A stretch of 64,000 nt of DNA, taken from contig NZ_JAAGOX010000043.1 of assembly GCF_010500245.1 (NCBI RefSeq), positions 186,001 through 250,000 of the forward strand, read 5' to 3'. The notes below the pieces were generated by a model. The model worked only from the letters and a program-made list of their open reading frames with translations, was not told the DNA's origin and searched no databases. The stretch comes from Ruegeria sp. PrR005. GTDB taxonomy: Bacteria > Pseudomonadota > Alphaproteobacteria > Rhodobacterales > Rhodobacteraceae. Position 1 is the first letter of the stretch, and the number at the start of each line of letters is the position of its first letter. Position numbers and translations under genes: made by a program. Of the stretch, positions 33,689 through 41,634 are shown one piece after another.

Positions 33689-34424
33689 ATTGCTCCTGAT
33701 CGGAATCGGCACCGGCAATCCTGACCATATCACGCGCGAAGGCATCGCCGCCATTCGCGCCGCCGATCTGATCCTGATCCCGCGCAAGGGGGCAGGCAAA
33801 TCCGATCTGGCGGGGCTGCGTGAGCGTATCATCGCCGAGGCGACCGACACGCCGCCGCAAATCGCCTATTTCGACATCCCCGCGCGCCGGGCCGAGGATG
33901 GATACCTCAAGGGGGTCGACGACTGGCACGATGCCATTGCGCTCCGCTGGCAGGCGGCGATGGAGGAAAACCCCGGCGCGGCCCGGGTGGCGCTGCTGAT
34001 CTGGGGCGACCCATCGCTCTATGACAGCTCGCTGCGAATCGCGGCGCGGCTCGACCCACAGCCCAAGGTGCGGGTGATTCCGGGCATCACCGCGCTACAG
34101 GCGCTGACGGCGGCACATGGCATTCCGATCAACGAGTTGGGCGCGCCGTTTCTTGTCACCACCGGGCGGCGCCTTCGGGACGAAGGCTGGCCGCCCGCCG
34201 TGGATACCGCTGCCGTGATGCTGGACGGGGAATGCTCGTTCCAGGCGCTGATTATGCCCGATTATCACATCTGGTGGGGCGCCTATGTGGGTATGGAGGA
34301 ACAGATTCTGGTGGCCGGACCGCTGGCCGAGGTGGCAGACCAGATCGTCGAAACCCGCGCCCGCGCGCGGACCGATCATGGCTGGATCATGGATATCTAT
34401 CTTTTGAAAAAGCGCGGAAACTGA
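33681..34424 (+). CDS. cobF: Precorrin-6A synthase (deacetylating)
   Basis: A 247-residue methyltransferase specific to the aerobic pathway; it methylates C1 and releases the acyl group as acetate. Motifs are LLLIGIGTGNPDHITREGIA, ILIPRKGAGKSDLAGLRE (about residues 39-56), ALLIWGDPSLYDSSLRIA and IPGITALQALTAAHGIPINE, as in CobF proteins. It starts within the last codons of cobA with the sequence GCGATGACT, the same arrangement as at the cobM/cobB border. Last gene of this operon; 56 bases separate it from the second riboswitch. Confidence 0.93.
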   Translation: MTELLLIGIGTGNPDHITREGIAAIRAADLILIPRKGAGKSDLAGLRERIIAEATDTPPQIAYFDIPARRAEDGYLKGVDDWHDAIALRWQAAMEENPGAARVALLIWGDPSLYDSSLRIAARLDPQPKVRVIPGITALQALTAAHGIPINELGAPFLVTTGRRLRDEGWPPAVDTAAVMLDGECSFQALIMPDYHIWWGAYVGMEEQILVAGPLAEVADQIVETRARARTDHGWIMDIYLLKKRGN

Positions 34425-34480
34425 CCCGAAAGGTCGCAAATGACGATTGCGCCGGACGCGCGTTCGCGGCTAAATGGAGG

Positions 34481-34675
34481 GGTCTGGTCCTGCCGGAGCA
34501 ATCCGGATGCTAAGAGGGAATTTGGTGCGACCGCCCGTCGGTTCAGGCCAAAGCCGCCCCCGCGACTGTAAGCGGTGAGCCTCTGTTCAACCAGCCACTC
34601 CCGGGTTCGCCCCGGGGGGAAGGCGAACAGAGGCACTGACCCGCAAGCCAGGAGACCTGCCAGACAGGCAATGAA
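34481..34675 (+). ncRNA. Cobalamin (B12) riboswitch, second copy
   Basis: Elements in order: P1 arm GTCTGG (34482-34487), GAGGGAA near 34514, AAAGCCGCCCCCGCGACTGT (34550-34569), CCAGCCACTCCC near 34591, and the 3' signature AAGCCAGGAGACCTGCC (34655-34671) closed by CCAGAC (34670-34675). It is a closer match to the consensus than the first copy. It precedes cbtB-cbtA, so cobalt uptake should drop when B12 is plentiful. Confidence 0.93.
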
Positions 34676-34713
34676 ACACCGGCCGTCGGGTGCGGCGGCA
34701 AGGAGGAATAGAC

Positions 34714-34884
34714 ATGACGACCAAAACTCTCAAGGCATCGGCCACCGGTTCCGCGATCCTTCCGGCCCTGTTCGCCGTGATCCTGGGCCTGGGCATCATC
34801 ACTCTGGCTGGCCATGTGCAGGCATCCGCACTGCATGACGCCGCCCACGACGTGCGCCACGCAACCGGCTTTCCCTGCCACTGA
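34714..34884 (+). CDS. cbtB: Cobalt transporter subunit CbtB
   Basis: A 56-residue membrane peptide with one transmembrane segment (AILPALFAVILGLGIITLAG) and a C-terminal histidine motif (HDAAHDVRHATGFPCH), exactly the layout of CbtB proteins. The histidines are thought to bind cobalt for entry through CbtA. The start at 34714 has AAGGAGG upstream, in the leader ended by the second B12 riboswitch. Four codon positions separate it from cbtA, so both are surely cotranscribed. Confidence 0.92.
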   Translation: MTTKTLKASATGSAILPALFAVILGLGIITLAGHVQASALHDAAHDVRHATGFPCH

Positions 34885-34887
34885 ACC

Positions 34888-35586
34888 ATGTTCAGTCGCA
34901 TTCTGACCAGCGCGTTGTTCGCTGGCGCTGCAGCAGGGCTGATTGCCGCCCTGCTGCAGTTTGTGTTCGTGCAGCCCGTGTTGCTGCATGCCGAACTGTA
35001 TGAATCCGGCGAGTTGGTGCATTTCGGCGCCGAGGCGGTGAGCGCCCGTCCCGAACTGCCCGGTCTCTTCGCAGACCCGATGCGGGATGGTTTGAGCGTC
35101 GTGTTCACAATGTTCACCTATACCGGCTATGCGCTGGTCATGGTGGCGTTGATGTCGACGGCCGATAAGATGGGGCACGCTGTGACCGCGCGCGCCGGCC
35201 TGCTCTGGGGATTGGCGGGGTTCATCACCTTTCACTTCGCCCCCGGCCTGTCTCTGGCGCCCGAGGTTCCCGGCGTGGCAGCCGCCGATGTCGAGGTTCG
35301 CCAGATCTGGTGGACCGCAACGGTGGCCGCGACGGGTGTAGCCATGTGGCTGATCGCCTTTGGCGGCAACGCGATGGCCTATGGCGCCGCCGCGCTGTTG
35401 CTGCTGGCGCCACATCTGATCGGAGCGCCCGAGCCTGAAAGCTTCAGCGGCCCGGTGCCGACCGAGTTGGGTGCCCTGTTCGCCGCCCGTGCCTTTGGTG
35501 TCGGCATGGCGGCCTGGGTGCTGCTGGGTGGTTTGGCCGGATACTTCTGGCAGACCGAAGGCAAGCGCGCCGAAGCGCACGCCTGA
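34888..35586 (+). CDS. cbtA: Cobalt transporter CbtA
   Basis: A 232-residue membrane protein with about five hydrophobic helices (for example LFAGAAAGLIAALLQFVFVQ and LLWGLAGFITFHFAPGLSLA). The pattern QPVLLHAELYESGE near the first helix and the HFAPGL motif in the middle helix are CbtA features. CbtA with CbtB is a predicted B12-regulated cobalt importer, assigned from comparative genomics rather than purified protein. It begins three bases after cbtB. The C-terminal tail (EGKRAEAHA) is cytoplasmic or periplasmic and short. Confidence 0.92.
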   Translation: MFSRILTSALFAGAAAGLIAALLQFVFVQPVLLHAELYESGELVHFGAEAVSARPELPGLFADPMRDGLSVVFTMFTYTGYALVMVALMSTADKMGHAVTARAGLLWGLAGFITFHFAPGLSLAPEVPGVAAADVEVRQIWWTATVAATGVAMWLIAFGGNAMAYGAAALLLLAPHLIGAPEPESFSGPVPTELGALFAARAFGVGMAAWVLLGGLAGYFWQTEGKRAEAHA

Positions 35587-35656
35587 ACCTTGTGACAGCC
35601 TTTTCGCCCCGCCGGCATTGCTGGCGGGGTTTCCCATTTCTTGTGAGGAGACAGAA

Positions 35657-36151
35657 ATGTCCCGTTCTCTTGCCCTGTTCGCCATCGGACTGGTGTTTGG
35701 CGGCGGTGCCGGCTTCGTCACGGCAGGCGCCTATGGCATCAGTTTTGACGGTCATGACCATGCCGACCCGGCCCAGCATGGCGCGAGCCATTCCGAGGCT
35801 GCCGCGCATTCACACGGCAGCGCGGTAAACCTGCCCGCAGGCGCCGACGCGCCCGGTCTGGCGGTCGAGGTGTTCAAGGATCCGATGGCCGGGTGGAACC
35901 TGCATGTGACGCCGACCAACTTTCGCTTTGCCCCGGAAAATGCCTCGGCTACGGATCAGCCCGGTGAGGGTCATGCCCATGTCTATGCCAATGGCGTGAA
36001 ACTGGCCCGGCTTTATGGCGAATGGATGCATATTCCCGAACTGCCCAAAGGACAGGTCGAGGTGAAAGTGTCGCTGAACGCCAACAGCCATGGCACACTG
36101 ACGGTCGACGGCACACCGGTCGAGGCGAGCGTGATCGTCGAGGTCGAATAG
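35657..36151 (+). CDS. His-rich membrane-anchored exported protein, candidate cobalt-binding
   Basis: A 164-residue protein of no recognised function. The N-terminal SRSLALFAIGLVFGGGAGFV is a signal peptide or anchor. A His/Asp-rich stretch follows (DGHDHADPAQHGASHSEAA, then HSHG, residues 31-54). The folded part (about 65-164) has GWNLHVTPTNFRFAP, GEGHAHVYANGVKLARLYG and LNANSHGTLTVDGTPV, a beta-sandwich-like repeat seen in various exported proteins. It lies 70 bases after cbtA, behind the same riboswitch, with GAGGAG before its ATG. A periplasmic cobalt sink or chaperone for CbtAB is inferred. Confidence 0.7.
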   Translation: MSRSLALFAIGLVFGGGAGFVTAGAYGISFDGHDHADPAQHGASHSEAAAHSHGSAVNLPAGADAPGLAVEVFKDPMAGWNLHVTPTNFRFAPENASATDQPGEGHAHVYANGVKLARLYGEWMHIPELPKGQVEVKVSLNANSHGTLTVDGTPVEASVIVEVE

Positions 36152-36174
36152 GCTGTTATGCCTTGCCCGTCCTT

Positions 36175-36525
36175 TCAGGAGGACAGGGCGGGAATCCGCG
36201 CGCGCAGACACAGCCGAAGCCGCCCGCAGTCGCGGGCGTCTTCGATCCAGCCCGCCGGGCTGTCCAGATACAGGCGGCAGGTTGCAGCGATATCTGCGGC
36301 ATCGCCCACCGGATCGAGATCCGAGAAGACGTAAGTCGCCCGGCCCTGCCCCTGCATTGCAATGGCGACCGGTGCCTCGCAGGCCCCGAAACAGGGGTGT
36401 TCGGCCAGCGCCACGCGCGCCGACAGACCGGTCCGGTCAAGTGCCACTTGCAGCGCGGCACGCTCGGCCTCGATGTCGCGCTCGCCTGCGCAGCTGGAAC
36501 AAAGGGAAAGCAGGATGTCGGTCAT
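36175..36525 (-). CDS. Second DUF1636 metal-binding protein
   Basis: A 116-residue protein with cysteine pairs LSLCSSCAGERD near the N-terminus and EHPCFGACEAPVAIAMQGQG (about residues 42-61), the same family as the gene at 20609-20983 but with a different cysteine layout in the second motif. It looks like a thioredoxin-fold ferredoxin. It is convergent with the cbt operon, 23 bases away; a bulged GC hairpin spans the junction. It may be translated from its own promoter between 36526 and 36581 or read on from the LysR gene upstream. Role in cobalt or Fe-S handling inferred. Confidence 0.8.
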   Translation of the reverse strand: MTDILLSLCSSCAGERDIEAERAALQVALDRTGLSARVALAEHPCFGACEAPVAIAMQGQGRATYVFSDLDPVGDAADIAATCRLYLDSPAGWIEDARDCGRLRLCLRARIPALSS

Positions 36526-36581
36526 GGCATGCTCAGGATCATTGGCGCAGATGTGACCGATCCCCCCGACGCTGGCAAGCC

Positions 36582-37532
36582 TCAGGCGGGGATTTCCGCC
36601 GCCTCGCGGCGCAGCGCCGCGAGAAACCCGGCGACCGAGGGCGACAGGCTGGCCGAGCGGCGCATGGAGACACCGACCGGGCCGATCGGGATCGGTACCT
36701 GCCAGTTCACCCGCGCAAGCGCGCCGGTGCCGATGTCGTGGCGCGGCACATGGGCGGGCATGACCGCCAGCATGTCGGAACCCACCAGAAGACCCCGGTT
36801 GGCCAGATACGAAACCGATTCCACCGCATAGGCAGGCGCACCGCCGCCGAGATCGACAAAAACCTGGTCGAGCTGCCGTCTGAGGGTCGTTTCCGCCGGT
36901 GGCAGGATCCAGGGGAAGCGCATCAGATCCGCCAGGTCCGGAGCCTCGATGCCGGTCAGGGGATGATCGGCGCGGGCAACGCAGATCACCTCTTCGTCGA
37001 ACAGCCGTTCCTGTTCGATCTCGGCGCGATGCCGATGCATCGGCAACCGTCCCACCACCAGATCCACGTCGCCAGAGCGCAGCGCAGGCATGAGCACTTC
37101 GTTCGTCCCCTCGACCAGCTTGACGACCAGACCGGGCTTTTCCACCACCAGCCGGTGCAGGACACGCGGCAGGAAATCGGCCGAGGCCGCCAGCAGAGTG
37201 CCCACGACCACGCGGCCGCCGTTGCCTTCGTTCAGGTCATCCAGCTCCTGGGCGGCATGGGAAATCTGCGCCAGGATCAGCTTGCCGTGGCGGATCAGCG
37301 CCTGTCCAAAGACGGTGGGCACCATGCCCCGGTTGGTGCGGTCGAAGAGTTGCACGTCGAAATCAAGCTCGAGATCCTTGATCAGCTTGGTCGCCGCGGG
37401 CTGCGACATGTTCAACGCCTGCGCCGCGTGCAGGATGGAATGCTGTTCACCCACTGCCACCAGCAGCCGGAGCTGTTTGAGTTTCAGGCGCGTCAACACG
37501 CGCTCGACGATACGGATCTGGGTACGGCTCAT
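36582..37532 (-). CDS. LysR-type regulator (GbpR/PcaQ-like)
   Basis: A 316-residue transcription factor. The helix-turn-helix is LKQLRLLVAVGEQHSILHAA followed by QALNMSQPAATKLIKDLELD (about residues 18-57); the start region with RIVERVLTRLKLKQLRLL is the longer N-terminus seen in the sugar/aromatic GbpR-PcaQ group. The effector domain begins near residue 105 (GGRVVVGTLLAAS). It lies 39 bases downstream of the aspartate dehydrogenase-like gene on the same strand, so it is probably in one transcript and may control it and the divergent xdh-type operon. Confidence 0.85.
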   Translation of the reverse strand: MSRTQIRIVERVLTRLKLKQLRLLVAVGEQHSILHAAQALNMSQPAATKLIKDLELDFDVQLFDRTNRGMVPTVFGQALIRHGKLILAQISHAAQELDDLNEGNGGRVVVGTLLAASADFLPRVLHRLVVEKPGLVVKLVEGTNEVLMPALRSGDVDLVVGRLPMHRHRAEIEQERLFDEEVICVARADHPLTGIEAPDLADLMRFPWILPPAETTLRRQLDQVFVDLGGGAPAYAVESVSYLANRGLLVGSDMLAVMPAHVPRHDIGTGALARVNWQVPIPIGPVGVSMRRSASLSPSVAGFLAALRREAAEIPA

Positions 37533-37571
37533 GGTTTTTGCGATATCACGGTGGATTGATATTCGTCAAAA

Positions 37572-38354
37572 CTATATCCGGATGGCGGCCTGCCGTTGCC
37601 GCAGGGCTGCCAGCAGGCTGAGGGCGGTCAGGGCCGAAGACCTGGGATTGCCGGGCAGCGGCATACCTTCGATCTGGAACCGAAAACGACCGAATGAGCC
37701 TTCGGCGGCAACTTCGTGGATATTGGCGGTGACGCCCGGATCGGCGATCAACTCGGCACGCGTGGCGTCGAGCCCGGCTCCGGCCAGCGCCACGGCGGCG
37801 GCCACGTTGGCGTTCTTGGGGTAGGCTTGCGCCGCTTCGCGCGCGGTACCGGTGAAATGGGTCATCGGTGCGGTGAGCGTATCCAGATCCAGCACCTCTT
37901 CGGCGCGGCTGCCGCGCCAGCCCTGCGGCGGTTTGCGCCCGGTATAGGTGACCGCCAGCCCTTGGCCCATTGCCGCCGCCGACAGCGCATCGAGCGCGCC
38001 AATGGCGCCCGAGGCGAGACAGAGCCGGGTACCGCCCGCCCGCGCGGCGGCCTCCAGCTCGGCACAGAACCCGGCATCGGCGAGTGCGCCGACCGAAACG
38101 GACAGAACCTCGATCCCGGCAGTGAGCGCCGAAGGGCCATACGCACGAAGCCCCGCGTGACCGGCGCAATCGACCAGAAGATCGGGGCGCTCGGGCAGGT
38201 CCGCGACCGCCAGGACAGAACCAACCGAAAGCGCCGCGCGCGCCGCAGTTTCGCGACCGGGTCTGCATAACGCGCCGACCAGTCGTGTGTTGATCGGCAG
38301 ATTTGCCGCCACATGTCCCGCGATGGCGCCATGGCCGATCAGTGCAATCTTCAT
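37572..38354 (-). CDS. nadX: L-aspartate dehydrogenase-like protein
   Basis: A 260-residue NAD(P)-dependent dehydrogenase. The Rossmann motif is KIALIGHGAIAGHVA at the N-terminus; LCLASGAIGALDALSAAAMG (about residues 111-130) and AYPKNANVAAAVALAGAGLD are hallmark AspDH blocks, with the NADP site ending in VTANIHEVAAEG. AspDH makes iminoaspartate for NAD synthesis or releases ammonia in catabolism. nadA and nadC are not nearby, and the gene shares a region with catabolic genes, so a catabolic role, or a different amino-acid substrate, is possible. GAGGGACAAG precedes the ATG. Confidence 0.82.
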   Translation of the reverse strand: MKIALIGHGAIAGHVAANLPINTRLVGALCRPGRETAARAALSVGSVLAVADLPERPDLLVDCAGHAGLRAYGPSALTAGIEVLSVSVGALADAGFCAELEAAARAGGTRLCLASGAIGALDALSAAAMGQGLAVTYTGRKPPQGWRGSRAEEVLDLDTLTAPMTHFTGTAREAAQAYPKNANVAAAVALAGAGLDATRAELIADPGVTANIHEVAAEGSFGRFRFQIEGMPLPGNPRSSALTALSLLAALRQRQAAIRI

Positions 38355-38475
38355 GTCTTGTCCCTCTGGCCCGTTGATGGCGATATTTCACATACCCGAC
38401 GCTATTTGATATCCTGTTTGCAGATACCCGGATGCATTTTCTCGATTTGCCCTGCGGTGGAAAGGGCGTTCAGGG

Positions 38476-40608
38476 TTGGCAGTAAGCCAAACTTTCACCG
38501 GACCCGAATTGACCGAGAAACCGCCATATACCGGACGCCCCATGCCCCGGCGCGAGGACCCGCGATTGTTGCGGGGCGAGGGCCTGTATGCCGGCGATAT
38601 CGGCCTGCCCGGCGCACTGCATCTGGCGTTTCTGCGCAGCCCCCATGCCCGCGGGCGGATCGTTTGCTGCGACACCTCCGCCGCGCGGAACATGCCCGGT
38701 GTCGCGACAGTGTTGACCGCCGCCGATCTTGGGGAGCTGGGCCGGCTAGAGGTCAACCCGGTGCTGCCGCTCGATCATGCGACACCCTATCCGATTCTGG
38801 CAGATGCCACGGTCTCGGCGGTGGGTCAGCCCATCGCGGCGGTACTGGCCGAGACGCCGGGTCAGGCTCTTGACGCGGTCGAGGAGATCTCGGCAGAGAT
38901 CGGCGAGACCCCCGCCCCGCCTCCCGAACTTCTGGCCATGCAACACTGGCAAAGCGGCGATACGGTGGCGGGGTTCGCCCGCGCCGCCCATGTGGTTGCG
39001 GTCCGGGTCGCGCATCCGCGCCTTGCCCCCAGCCCGATGGAACCGCGCGCCATCGCCGTCCTGCCCGACAACAGCGGACTGACCGTTTGGCTCTCGACGC
39101 AGACGCCGCACCGGGCACGTGCCGACCTAGCGCGCATCCTGTCGCTCAATCCGGCCCATCTGCGGGTGATCGCCCGCGACGTGGGTGGCGCCTTTGGCAT
39201 GAAGGCCTCGCTTTACCCCGAGGAGGTGCTGGCGGTCTGGGCTGCGCATCATCTGGGCCGCCCCGTGCGCTGGACCGCCACACGCAGCGAAGAGTTCCTG
39301 TCTGCTACCCATGGTCGCGGACTGACAACCGAAGGCCAACTGGCCATCGACGCCGACGGGCGTTTTCTGGCTCTCAAAGCCCGGGTTGCCGCACCGCTGG
39401 GCCACTGGCTGCCCAATTCCGCCCTGATCCCGGCCTGGAACGCCGCCCGCATCCTGCCCGGCCCCTATGACATCGCCGCGACCGATCTGGGCACCAGCGC
39501 CCGACGCGCCCATACCGCGCCCACCGGCATCTATCGCGGCGCAGGCCGCCCCGAGGCCTGCGCGTTGATGGAGCGTCTGGCCGATGCCGCCGCCCGCGCC
39601 ACCGGCCTTGACCCTGCCGAAATCCGCCGCCGCAACCTGAACCGCTTGAACGGCCCGCGTGGCCTGCCCGCGGGCCGAGTCGAGGGGGTCGATTATGCCA
39701 CAGCACTCGACCATTTCCTGACACTGGCCGATTACCCCGCCTGGCGCGCCCGGCGCGACGCTCGGCGCACCGAGGGGGCATTGTCCGGGATCGGCCTCGG
39801 CTTTTACGTCGAACCCTCGGGCAAGGGGTGGGAAAGCGCCCGCGTCACCCTTGAGGCGGGCCGCGCGACGGTGGAATTTGGCGGCAGCAGCCAGGGCCAC
39901 GGGCGCGAAACCGCGCTGGCCCAGATCGCCGCCGATGCGCTGGAGCTCACGCCCGCCGATATCACGGTGGTTCATGGCGACACCGCCACCTGTCCGGCAG
40001 GCATCGGCGCGCTGGCCAGCCGCAGCACTCCCATCGGCGCCAGCGCCGTGCTTGAGGCCTGCCGCGAGATCATCCGCCGCCGCGACGCGGGCGAAAGTGA
40101 ACCGATCACCGCCGACACCGTCTATACTGCGTCGGGCGAGGCCTGGGGCCATGGCTGCTACCTTGCCGCCATCGAGATCGACCGCGACACCGGCGCCCCG
40201 CGCGTGACGCATATGGCCTGCCTCGACGATGCCGGGCGGCTGATCAACCCGCTGCTGGCCGAGGGCCAGGTGATGGGTGGCTTTGCTCAGGGGCTGGGCG
40301 AGGCGATGATGGAGGCGCTGCATTTCGACGACGGCCAGCTCCTCACCGGCTCGTTCATGGACTACGCGATACCGCGCGCGGCTGACCTCCCGCCGCTCAC
40401 CATTCACAAGACCGAGACGCTCGCCACCACCAACGCGCTCGGCGCCAAGGGGATCGGCGAGGCCGGTACCATCGGCGCCCCGGCGGCGATCCTGAACGCC
40501 GCGCTGGACGCGCTGGCGCCGCTGGGCGTGACCGATCTGCAAATGCCGCTTACCAGCCTGTCGCTCTGGCAGGCGATCACCGATGCAAGCAAGGAACCCC
40601 AGACATGA
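38476..40608 (+). CDS. Xanthine dehydrogenase-family molybdopterin-binding subunit, orphan
   Basis: A 710-residue molybdenum hydroxylase large subunit. It contains RREDPRLLRGEGLYAGDIGL near the N-terminus, GGAFGMKASLYPEEVLAVWA (about residues 237-256), the xanthine-oxidase-type YRGAGRPEACALMERL, GGSSQGHGRETALAQIAADA and the C-terminal GAKGIGEAGTIGAPAAI, whose glutamate is the catalytic base. It lacks the CoxL-type CO dehydrogenase loop. The usual 2Fe-2S and FAD subunits are not in the window. The TTG at 38476 has GGAAAGGG upstream; the ATG at 38542 is the alternative. It overlaps the DapA-like gene by four bases. Substrate unknown. Confidence 0.85.
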   Translation: MAVSQTFTGPELTEKPPYTGRPMPRREDPRLLRGEGLYAGDIGLPGALHLAFLRSPHARGRIVCCDTSAARNMPGVATVLTAADLGELGRLEVNPVLPLDHATPYPILADATVSAVGQPIAAVLAETPGQALDAVEEISAEIGETPAPPPELLAMQHWQSGDTVAGFARAAHVVAVRVAHPRLAPSPMEPRAIAVLPDNSGLTVWLSTQTPHRARADLARILSLNPAHLRVIARDVGGAFGMKASLYPEEVLAVWAAHHLGRPVRWTATRSEEFLSATHGRGLTTEGQLAIDADGRFLALKARVAAPLGHWLPNSALIPAWNAARILPGPYDIAATDLGTSARRAHTAPTGIYRGAGRPEACALMERLADAAARATGLDPAEIRRRNLNRLNGPRGLPAGRVEGVDYATALDHFLTLADYPAWRARRDARRTEGALSGIGLGFYVEPSGKGWESARVTLEAGRATVEFGGSSQGHGRETALAQIAADALELTPADITVVHGDTATCPAGIGALASRSTPIGASAVLEACREIIRRRDAGESEPITADTVYTASGEAWGHGCYLAAIEIDRDTGAPRVTHMACLDDAGRLINPLLAEGQVMGGFAQGLGEAMMEALHFDDGQLLTGSFMDYAIPRAADLPPLTIHKTETLATTNALGAKGIGEAGTIGAPAAILNAALDALAPLGVTDLQMPLTSLSLWQAITDASKEPQT

Positions 40609-41558
40609 ACTATGCCAAGAGCGAGGCCAAGGACTATGCCCGCGAACATCTGCGCGGCATCTGGGCCGCGGCGCTGAACCCCTTTGCCGAGGATCTGTCG
40701 TTTGACGAGGCCGGTTTTCGCCGCAACATCCGCCACTGGGTCGATGATCTGGGGATCGAGGGCCTCTTCATCTGCGGAAAACAGGGCGAGTTCTTCTCGA
40801 TGTCGCTGGAGGAGCGCAAGCGCAACCTTGAGGTTGCAGTCGAGGCATGCGACGGGCGCGCAGGCATCATGATGTCGGTCTCGGACCAGAATTTCGACAC
40901 CGTTCTGGAGCTCGCCCGCCATGCCCAGAATGTGGGTGCCGACTATATCGTGGTGCACGCGCCGGTGCTGCATTTTGTACACGACAGCGACGCGCTGCTC
41001 TACGAATACTACAAGGCGATCAGCGAGGCGGTCGATATCGGCATCGCCATGTGGAGCCACCCTGACAGCGGTTACCTGATGAGCCCCGAGCTCTGCGCGC
41101 GCATCGCCGACCTGCCCAATGTGGTGGCGATCAAATATTCCGTCCCGCGCGAGATGTATGCCCGCCTGACCGAGCTGGCGGGTGACAAGATCCAGGTCTC
41201 CACCGCCTCCGAGGAGGAGTGGTTCGACAATATCGTCGAACTTGGCTGGCGGCTTTATCTCTGCTCTTCGCCGCCCTACCAGCTACAGACCGCCCGCGAC
41301 CGGCGCATGCATGACTATACCCAGCTGGCTTTTGCCGGCCGCATCGACGAGGCCCGCGCGATCCGAGACAGCCTCGACCCGGTGCGCCAGGCGATCAAAT
41401 CGACCAAGCCGGGCGGCAAGCCCCAGGCGCATGGCAAATACTGGCAAGAGCTGCTGGGACAGACCGGCGGGCGCGTGCGCTTTCCCATGCAGGAACTGAC
41501 CGAAGAAGAAAAAATCGCCACCCGCGCTGCCTTCGAGGCCTGCGGGCTGCGCCTCTGA
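40605..41558 (+). CDS. DapA/N-acetylneuraminate lyase-family enzyme
   Basis: A 317-residue (beta/alpha)8 class I aldolase. GIWAAALNPFAEDLSFDEAG opens the barrel, GIEGLFICGKQGEFFSMSLE corresponds to the substrate loop (GTTGE in DapA, here GKQGE), and the Schiff-base lysine is in NVVAIKYSVPREMY (about residue 170). The changed substrate loop and the insert before the C-terminus (KPGGKPQAHGKYWQELLGQ) show that it is not lysine-biosynthetic DapA. It could be a keto-acid hydratase, aldolase or deaminase. Its ATG overlaps the molybdoenzyme stop, so it should act on the product of that enzyme or of a neighbour. Confidence 0.82.
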   Translation: MNYAKSEAKDYAREHLRGIWAAALNPFAEDLSFDEAGFRRNIRHWVDDLGIEGLFICGKQGEFFSMSLEERKRNLEVAVEACDGRAGIMMSVSDQNFDTVLELARHAQNVGADYIVVHAPVLHFVHDSDALLYEYYKAISEAVDIGIAMWSHPDSGYLMSPELCARIADLPNVVAIKYSVPREMYARLTELAGDKIQVSTASEEEWFDNIVELGWRLYLCSSPPYQLQTARDRRMHDYTQLAFAGRIDEARAIRDSLDPVRQAIKSTKPGGKPQAHGKYWQELLGQTGGRVRFPMQELTEEEKIATRAAFEACGLRL

Positions 41559-41560
41559 CC

Positions 41561-41630
41561 CTTCATCTCGCTGAAAATACTCCGGGGGAGTCGCGCAAGG
41601 CGCGGCGGGGTCAGCGCCCCCTGCCCCGGT
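41561..41630 (+). repeat. Dispersed intergenic repeat, copy 2, between convergent genes
   Basis: CTTCATCTCGCTGAAAATAC continues with TCCGGGGGAGTCGCGCAAGG and a GC-rich hairpin GGGGTC-AGC-GCCCC. It matches the copy at 8708-8775 base for base over most of the first 35 positions and again fills a gap between convergent stop codons (the DapA-like gene and the ThDP enzyme). Confidence 0.8.
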
Positions 41631-41634
41631 TGGG

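Noticed and set aside
36163-36190. Hairpin between the His-rich gene and DUF1636 as a terminator
   Set aside because: The stem has a bulge and no T run on either strand, so it is mentioned only in the gene entry.
40605-41558. Assignment as dapA for lysine synthesis
   Set aside because: The substrate-loop sequence, extra C-terminal insert and coupling to a molybdenum hydroxylase do not fit a lysine gene.
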